Program-made: the position numbers and the translations under genes
Shown here: piece after piece, positions 48,038 to 55,669 of the stretch
How positions within the stretch are numbered: the stretch's first letter is position 1
How the letters are laid out: the number at the start of each line of letters is the position of its first letter
Notes under the pieces: model-generated
Seen by the model: only the letters and a program-made list of their open reading frames with translations
Told to the model about the DNA's origin: nothing
Databases searched by the model: none
Assembly: GCA_020851035.1 (NCBI GenBank)
Contig: JADZDM010000007.1
Coordinates: 123,449-187,448, forward strand
Direction of reading: 5' to 3'
Length of the DNA stretch: 64,000 nt
Source: Gemmatimonadaceae bacterium
GTDB taxonomy: Bacteria > Gemmatimonadota > Gemmatimonadetes > Gemmatimonadales > Gemmatimonadaceae

Positions 48038-48065
48038 CGCGTCCGCGCAGCTAGCGCGTCCGCGC
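48026..48065. repeat. 17-bp tandem duplication at the end of the small gene
   Basis: The 17-base unit CCGCGCAGCTAGCGCGT occurs at 48026-48042 and again at 48043-48059, followed by a partial third copy (CCGCGC). The first copy contains the TAG stop of the small membrane-protein gene. Slippage during replication is the likely origin. Confidence 0.85.
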
Positions 48066-48078
48066 TCGTGAGAAAGGC

Positions 48079-48111
48079 AGCGGGGCGTCCTCGGATCGAG
48101 GGCGCCCCGCT
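48079..48111. terminator. Bidirectional terminator between the small gene and amtB
   Basis: A 15-bp stem, AGCGGGGCGTCCTCG at 48079-48093 with CGAGGGCGCCCCGCT at 48097-48111, one G-T pair and a GAT loop. On the minus strand GCCTTTCTC follows, a short T-run. It serves amtB on one side and the small protein on the other. Confidence 0.8.
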
Positions 48112-48132
48112 GTGTCTTGTCCACCGTCGGCG

Positions 48133-49467
48133 TCAGTCGCCGTTGGTCACCGGCTGCCCGTAGACCTCGTGTGCGGGCAGCACCACACGCTGCCCGAGCG
48201 TGATCGCCTGCCCGGCGAACTCGGCCAGCCCGCCGCCATGGTAGCCTTCCTCGCGGTGTTCGGTCGTGTCCACGCCCGCCAGCTCGTCGGCGAGGGTGAG
48301 CCGGATGCGGGTGACGGCATTGACGAGCATGACCACAGTGGGCGTCATCACGGAGACGAACGCGATCGTCGCCAGGACGGCGATCACCTGCACGCCGAGC
48401 AGGTGGGCGTTGCCGACCAGCAGGCCATCGGCGCCGTCCTTGTTGATGCCCTTCGTCGCGAAGACGCCGGTGGCGAGTGCCCCGACGATGCCGGCCACAC
48501 CGTGGCAGGCGAAGACGTCGAGGGCGTCGTCGATCCTGGTGCGCGCGCGGAGCTGGATCGCGACGTAGGCGCCGGCCGAGCCGAGGCAGCCGATGGCGAC
48601 GGCACTCAGCGGCGAGACGAATCCGGCGGCCGGCGTGATCGCGACGAGCCCTGCGACGGCGCCGGTGGCGGCGCCAACCGCCGTCGCGTGGCGAGTGCGG
48701 ACCCATTCCACCGCCACCCACGCCAGCAGGCCGGCCGCAGCGGCGGTGTGCGTGGTGATGGCGGCGTTCGCCGCGATGCCGTTGGCGGCGAGGGCCGAGC
48801 CGGCGTTGAAACCGAACCAGCCGAACCAGAGCACACCCGCGCCGAGCAGCGTGAGCGGGACGTTGTGCGGCAGGATCGCGGTGCGTCCCGAATCGTGGCG
48901 CCGGCCGAGCATGCGCGCGAGGATGAGCGCCGCCACGCCGGCGCTGATGTGCACGACGGTGCCACCGGCGAAGTCCAGCGCGCCGAGGGAGCGCAGCCAG
49001 CCGCCATCGGCCCACACCCAGTGCGCCAGCGGCACGTAGACGAGCGCGCCCCACAGCAGTGCGAAGAGCAGGAATGCCGGGAAGCGCATCCGCTCCACGA
49101 CCGCGCCGCTGATGAGCGCGACGGTGATGCCGGCGAACATCATCTGGTAGGCGGCGTAGAGCACGTGCGGCACGGCGGCGGTGTAGGTGGGGTTCGGGTC
49201 GCCACCGACGCCGGCGAGGCCGATCCAGGCGAATCCACCGAGCCAGGACGAGCCGGGCGAGAACGCCAGCGAGTAGCCCGCCACCACCCAGAACACCGAC
49301 ATCACCGCCAGCGCACCGAAGCTCATGAGCATCGTGTTCAGCACAGCGCGGTTGCGCGTGAGGCCACCGTAGAAGCAGGCGAGCCCCGGCACCATCATCA
49401 GCACCATCGCGGTCGAGACGAGCACCCACGCCGTGTCGCCAGCCACCAGTGTCGACACTGGCGTCAT
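48133..49467 (-). CDS. amtB: Ammonium transporter
   Basis: A 444-residue protein with eleven hydrophobic segments. The pore histidines are found in GGTVVHISAGVAAL and FACHGVAGIVGAL (twin-His). Family blocks are CFYGGLTRNRAVLNTM and WFGWFGFNAGSALAANG. A soluble C-terminal tail (RLTLADELAGVDTTEHREEG followed by YHGGG) contacts GlnK in known members. It conducts ammonium/ammonia across the inner membrane. The ATG overlaps the glnK stop (ATGA), the classic coupled arrangement, so regulation by nitrogen status through GlnK is very likely. Confidence 0.96.
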   Translation of the reverse strand: MTPVSTLVAGDTAWVLVSTAMVLMMVPGLACFYGGLTRNRAVLNTMLMSFGALAVMSVFWVVAGYSLAFSPGSSWLGGFAWIGLAGVGGDPNPTYTAAVPHVLYAAYQMMFAGITVALISGAVVERMRFPAFLLFALLWGALVYVPLAHWVWADGGWLRSLGALDFAGGTVVHISAGVAALILARMLGRRHDSGRTAILPHNVPLTLLGAGVLWFGWFGFNAGSALAANGIAANAAITTHTAAAAGLLAWVAVEWVRTRHATAVGAATGAVAGLVAITPAAGFVSPLSAVAIGCLGSAGAYVAIQLRARTRIDDALDVFACHGVAGIVGALATGVFATKGINKDGADGLLVGNAHLLGVQVIAVLATIAFVSVMTPTVVMLVNAVTRIRLTLADELAGVDTTEHREEGYHGGGLAEFAGQAITLGQRVVLPAHEVYGQPVTNGD

Positions 49468-49856
49468 GACGCCACCTGCCGCTGCGCAAGTCGCTGCACG
49501 GCGTCGGCGGTGACGGGGGTGAGGGCGGCGGTGTCCTCCTCGCCGGTGCGGATGCGCACGACACGGTCGAGGTGCTGCACGAAGATCTTGCCGTCACCGA
49601 CGTTGCCGGTGCGGGCCGACGAGAGGATGGCTGCGATGGTCGGCTCGACGTAGTGCTCGGAGACCGCCATCTCGACCTTCACTTTCTCGTGGAACTCGAG
49701 GACGACCGTCTCGGCGCGATACTGCTGCACCACCTCGCGCTCGCCACCATGGCCGGAGACGCGGGAGAAGGTGACACCGGTGACACCGGCTCTGAAGAGT
49801 GCGGCCTTCACGTCGGCAAGGCACTCGGGTCGGATGATCGCAGTGATCAGCTTCAT
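49464..49856 (-). CDS. glnK: P-II nitrogen regulatory protein, lacking the usual modified Tyr51
   Basis: A 130-residue P-II protein. The start MKLITAIIRPECLADVKAAL is classic, GKIFVQHLDRVVRIRTGEED is the diagnostic C-terminal ATP/2-oxoglutarate site. The T-loop reads GHGGEREVVQQYRAETV; aligned with GlnB, Tyr46 is kept but the uridylylated Tyr51 position is Val. It probably still binds AmtB and senses ATP/ADP and 2-oxoglutarate but may not be controlled by GlnD uridylylation. An extra tail after the C-loop adds about 15 residues. The ATG at 49856 begins the family sequence. Confidence 0.94.
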   Translation of the reverse strand: MKLITAIIRPECLADVKAALFRAGVTGVTFSRVSGHGGEREVVQQYRAETVVLEFHEKVKVEMAVSEHYVEPTIAAILSSARTGNVGDGKIFVQHLDRVVRIRTGEEDTAALTPVTADAVQRLAQRQVAS

Positions 49857-50061
49857 GGGCGGCGCATTCCCCGTGATCGGTGAGAGGCGAAGAGGGCTGG
49901 AGGCCGGCGGCGGCGTTCTGTCGCATGATGGCGAGATCGGGTCCGGAATGCTATGCGGCACCGGGGGCGGGCCCGGCGCCGCGGGAGGCGGGCATCGTCG
50001 GTGCCGCTATCCTTGGGATCTGCCCCGACCGGGGGGCGGCCGGACCCCGACCCCGTGATTC

Positions 50062-52962
50062 ATGCACCACCCCGTTCCACCCGCCGCAGTCGCGCCGCGA
50101 CGCCTGGCCCTCGCGACCCTCCTGCTGACCCTCGCCGCGGCGGCGCTGCCCCTGACGGCGCAGGACATCATCCGCAGCGACCAACCCTGGCGCACCATCC
50201 GCACCCGCTGGTTCGACGTGCACTACCCGCTCGACACGGAGCGCTGGGCCCTGGATCTCGCACCGCAACTGGATGCGGTGCGGGACTCGGTGCGCGCCGT
50301 GGTGGGCCACGCGCCGGCGGGCCGCACGACCATCGTGATCGACGATCCGTACAACCAGGCGAACGGCAAGGCGATCCCGCTGCTGGGGGCACCGGTGATC
50401 CATCTCTGGGTCACGCCGCCCGGCCCGTCGGACCAGATCGCGAACCACCGTGGATGGGGGCTGAAGCTCGTGGTTCATGAGTTTGCGCACATCGCGCACC
50501 TGTCGCGCCCGGTCCGGGGGCGCTCGCAGTGGTACTGGCACGCGCTGCCCGCGCAGGTGAGCCCGATCGCGGTCCGGACGCCGCGATGGGCGATCGAGGG
50601 CTACGCGACGTGGGTCGAGGGCCGCGTGACCGGCAGCGGACGCCCGCATGGCGCGTGGCGACCGGCGCTGCTGCGCGAGCTCGCACTCGCTGGCCGCCTC
50701 CCCGGTTACGGCGCGATGAGCGCGGGCGGCGGGTACAAGGGGGGCAGCATGGCCTACCTCGCCGGCTCGGCATTCTGGGAGTGGCTGGCGGCCCAGCGCG
50801 GGGACAGCTCGATGTCGCTGGTCTTCCGCCGGCAGACGGCGCGCACGAAACGATCGTTCGACGAGGCGTTCGGCGGTGTGTACGGCGAATCGCCGGCCGC
50901 GATGTACGCGCGCTTCTCGGCCGAGCTCACGATGAAGGCCTTCGCGGTGGACACGGCGTTGCGTCGCGCCGGCCTGGTGACGGGCACGCGGCTGGCCCGC
51001 TTCACCGGCGCCGTGGGCGGGCCGGCGGCCACGCGCGACGGACGCCGGATCGCGCTGTCACTTCCGGGCACGGGCGGCCGGGCGCCGCGCATCATCGTGA
51101 CGCGCCCCGACACGCAGCTGGTGACGCCGCGGGAGCGCGAGGCGGAACGCGCGCGCCTGGCCCGTGACACGGCCGACGTGGCCGCGATCCGCACCGTGCC
51201 GCGGCTCGCCGTGCCCACCGCGACCCTGACACCACGGCGCGGCCGCGTGTTCGGCAACCCGCGCTTCATCGATTCCACCGGCACGCTGCTGCTGCTCGAA
51301 TCGTGGAGCGTGCGCCGCGACGGCTCGCAGCGTCCCGACCTCGCGATCTGGAACGCGGCACGGGGCACGGTGCGATTCGTCACCGACGGCGCCGCGGTGC
51401 AGGATGCAGATCCGTCACCCGACGGCACGCGGGCGGCAGCGGTGCGGTGCACCGGCGGGAGCTGCGACCTCGTGCTCGTGACGCTCGGCACCGGCGCGGT
51501 GACCACGCTGGCGGCGGGCTCCCCGGTGCGCGTCTTCAGTCACCCGCGCTGGTCACCCGACGGCCGCAGCGTGGTGACCGGGGTGCAGGAGGCCGACGGA
51601 CTCTGGCGACTGGCGATGCTGGACACCGGCAGCGGCGTGCTGCGGATCGTGACACCGGACGACGACGTGAACCGCCACTCCGCGAGCTTCGATGCCAGCG
51701 GCACGGAACTGATCTACGTGAGCGAGGCGGGCGGCATCCCGAACGTCGAGTCGCTGCGGCTGTCGGATGGCGCACGCACGCAGCGCACGCGCGTGGCCGG
51801 CAGCGTGTACGAGCCCACGCCACTCGGCGCGGGCGCCGTGTTGTTCCTGGTCGAATACGCCGGCGGGATGGAGCTGCAGCGCATCGACAGCGGGACCGTG
51901 GTGCGCGGGGAGACGCCGGAGGTGGCGGCGCAGCAGCTCGTGCCCGCGATGCCACGCCCGCGCGAACCCGGCATGCGCCTGCCCGCGGACAGCATTGCCG
52001 CGCCGGCGCGGTACGGCGCGGGCCCGCGACGCCTGCGCCTGGTGGGACAGTTCGCGTGGGCGCGCGAGGGACTCACGTCGAGCGTGACCATCGCCAGCGC
52101 CGACCCGGCGAACCGGCTCACCTGGCTGCTCACCGGCTTGGCGGGCAGCGAGGCGGCGTGGCGGGGCGGCGTGGCGAGCGGTGCCTGGTACGGCTCGCGG
52201 CCGGCGCTCCGCGCCGAGGCGTTCTGGCTGGAGCAGCGGGCCACGCGGCAGGCGGGCGCGGGGCGGCTGGCGGCGACCGACGCGCGGATGGCGGGCGCAT
52301 CGCTCGCTGCGGAGCTGCCGATTGCCGGCTCATCGGCCGCCCACCGGCTGTACACGAGCGCGTTCCTGGGCGCCGCGCAGGCGGCGGGAGGCGAGGTGCA
52401 GACGCGTGCGCTGGTCACCGCGCAGTATGGCATGGGTGGCGTGCTGCGGCGCCGGGTGTCAGCCGGCGGTTCGTTGCGCGGCACGGCAGGACAGCTGGGC
52501 GCCGACCAGTTCACCCGCGGCACGGCGGCGGCGTACCTGGCCGTCCGCGGGACACGGGTCGACGCGCGCCTGCACCGTGCGTCGGCGCGCACGCCGCTGA
52601 GCGAGTCGTTCACGGTCGGTGGCTTCGCGCCGCCGGTGAGCGACGAGGCGTCGCTGTCGCAGCGCGTCGGCGCGCCGTCACTGCCGGTAGGCGTGCTGCG
52701 TGCACGGTCGGTGAACGAACTCCGGGTGAGCCATCCGATGCCGTTCCTGCCCGTCGGGTCGCTGTACGCGCACGCCGTCGGCAGCGACTGGCAGCTGCGC
52801 CGGCACTCCGTGGCGCTGGGCCTGGAGCAGGGCGTGGCGCTGGACCATCTCGGCATCGTGGGGCTGCCGCGCATGCGGGTGCTGGCGGGCATCGCGCGGG
52901 TGCTGCGTGGCCCCGTGCGCAACAGCAACTCCGCCTACCTCGCGTTCGGCTGGCGACCGTGA
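50062..52962 (+). CDS. Outer-membrane protein: M1-like zinc peptidase, propeller and barrel
   Basis: A 966-residue protein with a signal peptide (LALATLLLTLAAAALPLTA). Residues about 35-300 form a gluzincin-like zinc domain (peptidase MA-like): H139-E140-x-x-H143 in VVHEFAHIAHLS and third ligand E179 in WAIEGYATWVEG. Residues about 310-650 contain TolB-type blades (HPRWSPDGRSVVTG, VQDADPSPDGTRAAAV). The last 300 residues alternate short hydrophobic strands and end in a Phe-x-Trp-Arg-Pro terminus, like an outer-membrane beta-barrel. No family symbol applies. It may be a surface protease or a protein-binding receptor. Metal ligands are complete. Confidence 0.82.
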   Translation: MHHPVPPAAVAPRRLALATLLLTLAAAALPLTAQDIIRSDQPWRTIRTRWFDVHYPLDTERWALDLAPQLDAVRDSVRAVVGHAPAGRTTIVIDDPYNQANGKAIPLLGAPVIHLWVTPPGPSDQIANHRGWGLKLVVHEFAHIAHLSRPVRGRSQWYWHALPAQVSPIAVRTPRWAIEGYATWVEGRVTGSGRPHGAWRPALLRELALAGRLPGYGAMSAGGGYKGGSMAYLAGSAFWEWLAAQRGDSSMSLVFRRQTARTKRSFDEAFGGVYGESPAAMYARFSAELTMKAFAVDTALRRAGLVTGTRLARFTGAVGGPAATRDGRRIALSLPGTGGRAPRIIVTRPDTQLVTPREREAERARLARDTADVAAIRTVPRLAVPTATLTPRRGRVFGNPRFIDSTGTLLLLESWSVRRDGSQRPDLAIWNAARGTVRFVTDGAAVQDADPSPDGTRAAAVRCTGGSCDLVLVTLGTGAVTTLAAGSPVRVFSHPRWSPDGRSVVTGVQEADGLWRLAMLDTGSGVLRIVTPDDDVNRHSASFDASGTELIYVSEAGGIPNVESLRLSDGARTQRTRVAGSVYEPTPLGAGAVLFLVEYAGGMELQRIDSGTVVRGETPEVAAQQLVPAMPRPREPGMRLPADSIAAPARYGAGPRRLRLVGQFAWAREGLTSSVTIASADPANRLTWLLTGLAGSEAAWRGGVASGAWYGSRPALRAEAFWLEQRATRQAGAGRLAATDARMAGASLAAELPIAGSSAAHRLYTSAFLGAAQAAGGEVQTRALVTAQYGMGGVLRRRVSAGGSLRGTAGQLGADQFTRGTAAAYLAVRGTRVDARLHRASARTPLSESFTVGGFAPPVSDEASLSQRVGAPSLPVGVLRARSVNELRVSHPMPFLPVGSLYAHAVGSDWQLRRHSVALGLEQGVALDHLGIVGLPRMRVLAGIARVLRGPVRNSNSAYLAFGWRP

Positions 52963-52987
52963 GCGGGCGGCGGGGCGGCGGCAACGC

Positions 52988-53025
52988 AGATGGCCCGCAC
53001 ACCGGGGAGGGTGTGCGGGCCATCT
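52988..53025. terminator. Bidirectional hairpin between convergent genes
   Basis: AGATGGCCCGCACAC at 52988-53002 is perfectly complementary to GTGTGCGGGCCATCT at 53011-53025. It lies between the outer-membrane protein gene and the YbjN gene. The outer ten base pairs recur in the hairpin at 60023-60059. No T-tract. Confidence 0.7.
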
Positions 53026-53082
53026 GGTGCGATGCGTGTGCCGTGCGCCCCGGGTGGCGCCGTCGCGGCGCCCGTGCGCCGG

Positions 53083-53526
53083 CTACTTCGAGACGTGCGC
53101 GCGGAAGGAGCGCACGATGGCCGTGACGGTGTCGAACCAGACCTTGACCGACTCGTCGCTCACGCCGCCCTCGAGGTCGAAGTCGAGCTCCACGCACGGA
53201 TCGCCATCGGTGTCGATGTAGGCGCGGCCGAAGCGCTTGCTCTTGTTCCACTCGTTGATGGTGTTCACGTTCGCCGAGGTGCCGCGCAGCCCGAAGTAGG
53301 CCTGCATGGTCTGGCCGGAGATGAAGAACACGATCTTGCTGCCGTTGTTCTCGACGACGACGTTGCCACGTTCGTTCACCTGCCCCGACAGCCCCTTGTC
53401 ACGCAGCAGGCCGGTGAGCTGCTCGGCGGTGATGCGCTCGCGCATCTGCTGGGCGGAAACGGGGCCTGCGAGCACGAGTGCCACGGCGGCGACTGCGAAC
53501 CACCGGAGCGAGCGCATGACGGACAT
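53083..53526 (-). CDS. Secreted YbjN-domain protein
   Basis: A 147-residue protein with a signal peptide (SLRWFAVAAVALVLAGPVSA). The mature part (ITAEQLTGLLRDKGLSGQVN, SKIVFFISGQTMQAYFGL, VNTINEWNKSKRFGRAYIDT) matches the YbjN domain (class I chaperone-like fold of type III secretion chaperones). Exported YbjN proteins are of unknown role. The ATG at 53526 is used; an ATG at 53517 is equally possible. It stands alone between two convergent/divergent gaps. Codon use is typical of the genome. Confidence 0.82.
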   Translation of the reverse strand: MSVMRSLRWFAVAAVALVLAGPVSAQQMRERITAEQLTGLLRDKGLSGQVNERGNVVVENNGSKIVFFISGQTMQAYFGLRGTSANVNTINEWNKSKRFGRAYIDTDGDPCVELDFDLEGGVSDESVKVWFDTVTAIVRSFRAHVSK

Positions 53527-53775
53527 TGTCCTACCTCTGGGAGTGAGTGTTCTGGTTGTCTGAGCCGGTGCACGACGCACCGTACTCTACCGCTCGCCAT
53601 CTGCGGGGACCATCACCCGAGCGGGTGAGACGTCCGGCCGGTCCAGCGGCACCGCACCAACGCGCGTCTCACCTGACGCGCCGGCCCCCCGGCCGGAAAC
53701 CTGCGGACACCGTGATCCTCAGGTGACGTGCTGCCCTGCCCCCGGAAAGACACGGGCGGGTCCCGCACTTGTCCA

Positions 53776-55008
53776 TCAGGGGGTTGCCGGACTCACACCC
53801 GCGGCCATCCCGGCGGCCCTGCCGGTGCACCACGCCCAGAGGAAGTTGTAGCCGCCGATGGGGCCGAAGGCGTCGAGCACCTCCCCGCAGAGGAACAGGC
53901 CGGGGTGCCGGCGGCTCTCCATGGTGCGGTGGTCGATCTCGGCGAGGCTCACGCCCCCGCCGGTGACCTCCGCCTTGCGGTATCCCTCGTCGCCGGCCCA
54001 GGGCAGCTCGCCGCGGACCAGCGTGTCGACGAGGCGGATCCGTTCCTCGCGTCGCAGTTCGCTGAGTGGCCGCAGGGGATCCACGCCCGCGCGGGCCAGC
54101 AGCACGGCGGCCAGGCGCTCGGGCATCTCGGCGCGCACGGCACCGCCGGCGGTGCGCGCGCCATGTGGCTGCAGCCGCGCCGTCCACTCGTCGTCGCCGA
54201 GCGGTGTCCACCGGACGGCGAGCGTCGCACGCACGCCGTCGCGCGCCTTCGCCCGCACGGCGATGTGCGACACGTTCAGCACCGCTGGGCCGCTGTAGCC
54301 GCGATGCGTGAAGAGGAAGCCGCCGGTGGCGGTGGCACTCTCACCGGCGGCCTTCGCCGTGATCGTCACCGGGAGCGAGATGCCGGCGAGTTCGGTGAAG
54401 GCGTTCGGCTCCACCGTGAACGGGGTGAGGGCGGCATAGGTGGGATGCATGGTGTGCCCCATGCGCCGGAGCAGGGCGAGTCCGCGCCCATCACTCCCGG
54501 TGGCCGGCACGGACAGCCCGCCGGTGGCGACGATCACCGCGTCGGCGGGGAAGGTCCGGCCGTCGTCGCCCGTGACCACCCACTGCGCCTCGTGCCTTTC
54601 CACGTCCGCGACGGCAGTGCCCATCACCATGCGCACGCCGGCACGCGCGGCAGCCGTCATCAGGCCATCGCGCACGTCCCGCGCCTTGTGCGACGCAGGG
54701 AACAGCTTGCGCGACTCGACCTCCTCCTCGAGCGGGATGCCCAGGTCCTGCTCGAAGAACGCGACCTGGTTCGCGAGCGGCCAGGACCGGATGACGCGAC
54801 GGAGGATGTTCGGTGAGGAGTCGGTGATGAACCGCTGCTCGTCCACACGTGCGGGGAGGACGTTGCAGCGCCCGCCGCCGCTGATCAGGATCTTGCGTCC
54901 GCCATCCTGGGTGCGCTCGATGAGCGTGGTGGCGGCGCCCGCCCGCGCGGCGAAGATCGCCGCCATGGTGCCGGCTGCGCCGGCCCCGATCACGACCACG
55001 CGCTTCAT
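53776..55008 (-). CDS. HI0933-family flavoprotein (BaiN/RdsA-like)
   Basis: A 410-residue FAD-binding protein. The dinucleotide fold is VVVIGAGAAGTMAAIFAARA and the HI0933 signature GGRKILISGGGRCN follows. VIVATGGLSVPATGSDG is the second nucleotide block, and the C-terminal FLCGEVLDAFGPIGGYNFLW followed by AWCTGRAAG closes the FAD site. Members include bile-acid and other C=C reductases, but most have no assigned substrate. Cytoplasmic. The ATG at 55008 gives the canonical start. All flavin-binding blocks are intact. No neighbour hints at the substrate. Confidence 0.92.
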   Translation of the reverse strand: MKRVVVIGAGAAGTMAAIFAARAGAATTLIERTQDGGRKILISGGGRCNVLPARVDEQRFITDSSPNILRRVIRSWPLANQVAFFEQDLGIPLEEEVESRKLFPASHKARDVRDGLMTAAARAGVRMVMGTAVADVERHEAQWVVTGDDGRTFPADAVIVATGGLSVPATGSDGRGLALLRRMGHTMHPTYAALTPFTVEPNAFTELAGISLPVTITAKAAGESATATGGFLFTHRGYSGPAVLNVSHIAVRAKARDGVRATLAVRWTPLGDDEWTARLQPHGARTAGGAVRAEMPERLAAVLLARAGVDPLRPLSELRREERIRLVDTLVRGELPWAGDEGYRKAEVTGGGVSLAEIDHRTMESRRHPGLFLCGEVLDAFGPIGGYNFLWAWCTGRAAGMAAGVSPATP

Positions 55009-55335
55009 GCGGTGACCCCGGCAGCGGGTGCGGCGGGCGGCCCTGGCGCGGGCGGAATGGCAAGCAGGTTCACGGGCATGCGACCGGGCTGAAAGACCGG
55101 TGCAAGCTACTCCCGGCCGGCCAGGGCGTGCGTTGCCCGAGGCGCCGGAGCGCGCGACCGCCGCGGGCCGATTACCTCGCCCCGATCCGCGCGTCTAGGG
55201 AGCGTTGGCGCGGCGCGGATGGCCCGGCCGGCGGCAGTCAAGTTGACGCCGGAAGGGCCGATACTCGCGCGCAGTGGACCGGGTGGACACGCCGATGTGG
55301 CCGCCTGACCGAACCCCTCGCCCCAAGAGGCTGCG
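55009..55335. other. Gene-free stretch (327 bases)
   Basis: Upstream of the flavoprotein (minus) and of two small plus-strand frames. I see no conserved structure. A TTGACG at 55244-55249 has no -10 partner at normal spacing. Confidence 0.5.
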
Positions 55336-55464
55336 ATGATTGCAGTGGTCATGCTGGTCACGATGCTCGGTTCCGCGCTGCTCCTGCACTCCTGGCGACG
55401 TCCGAAGCCGGCGCGGATCACGTACCCACGCGCCCAACGGTCGCGGGGTCGCCATGTTCGCTGA
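55336..55464 (+). CDS. Small hydrophobic hypothetical protein (42 aa)
   Basis: A 42-codon frame from ATG at 55336 to TGA at 55464. The first 17 residues are hydrophobic (MIAVVMLVTMLGSALLLHSW) and the rest strongly basic (RRPKPARITYPRAQRSRGR), as in small membrane-anchored proteins. AAGAGG at 55325-55330 is a fair SD. The stop overlaps the ATG (55454) of the next frame, suggesting coupling. It is short and unsupported by any family, so caution is due. Confidence 0.42.
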   Translation: MIAVVMLVTMLGSALLLHSWRRPKPARITYPRAQRSRGRHVR

Positions 55465-55669
55465 CGACCTGCTCGACGAGGACGGGTGCAGCGACTGCGC
55501 CGATGAGGGGGTGGTGCTGGACGGCCCGGCAACGCTGCTCCGCGCGCTGATCGACGTCGAGCCGTCGCTGCCGGCCTTCACGTCAGCGCTGTGGCGCGGG
55601 CTGGTGGGTGGCGGTGCGCTCGAACACCGCGCGAACTCCCTCGCCGTGCTCAGTCCAGAGACGGCCTGA
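55454..55669 (+). CDS. Small acidic hypothetical protein (71 aa)
   Basis: A 71-codon frame, acidic at its start (MFADDLLDEDGCSDCADEG) with a C-x-x-C pair (Cys12, Cys15), then helical. Third-position GC is high, as in real genes of this window. It overlaps the preceding small frame by 11 nt and its last 87 bases are antisense to the end of the lipoprotein gene at 55583. The overlap and the lack of family make this provisional. Confidence 0.4.
   Translation: MFADDLLDEDGCSDCADEGVVLDGPATLLRALIDVEPSLPAFTSALWRGLVGGGALEHRANSLAVLSPETA

Noticed and set aside
55244..55249. TTGACG as promoter of the small plus-strand frames
   Set aside because: The only -10-like element (GATACT) is 11 bases away, too close.
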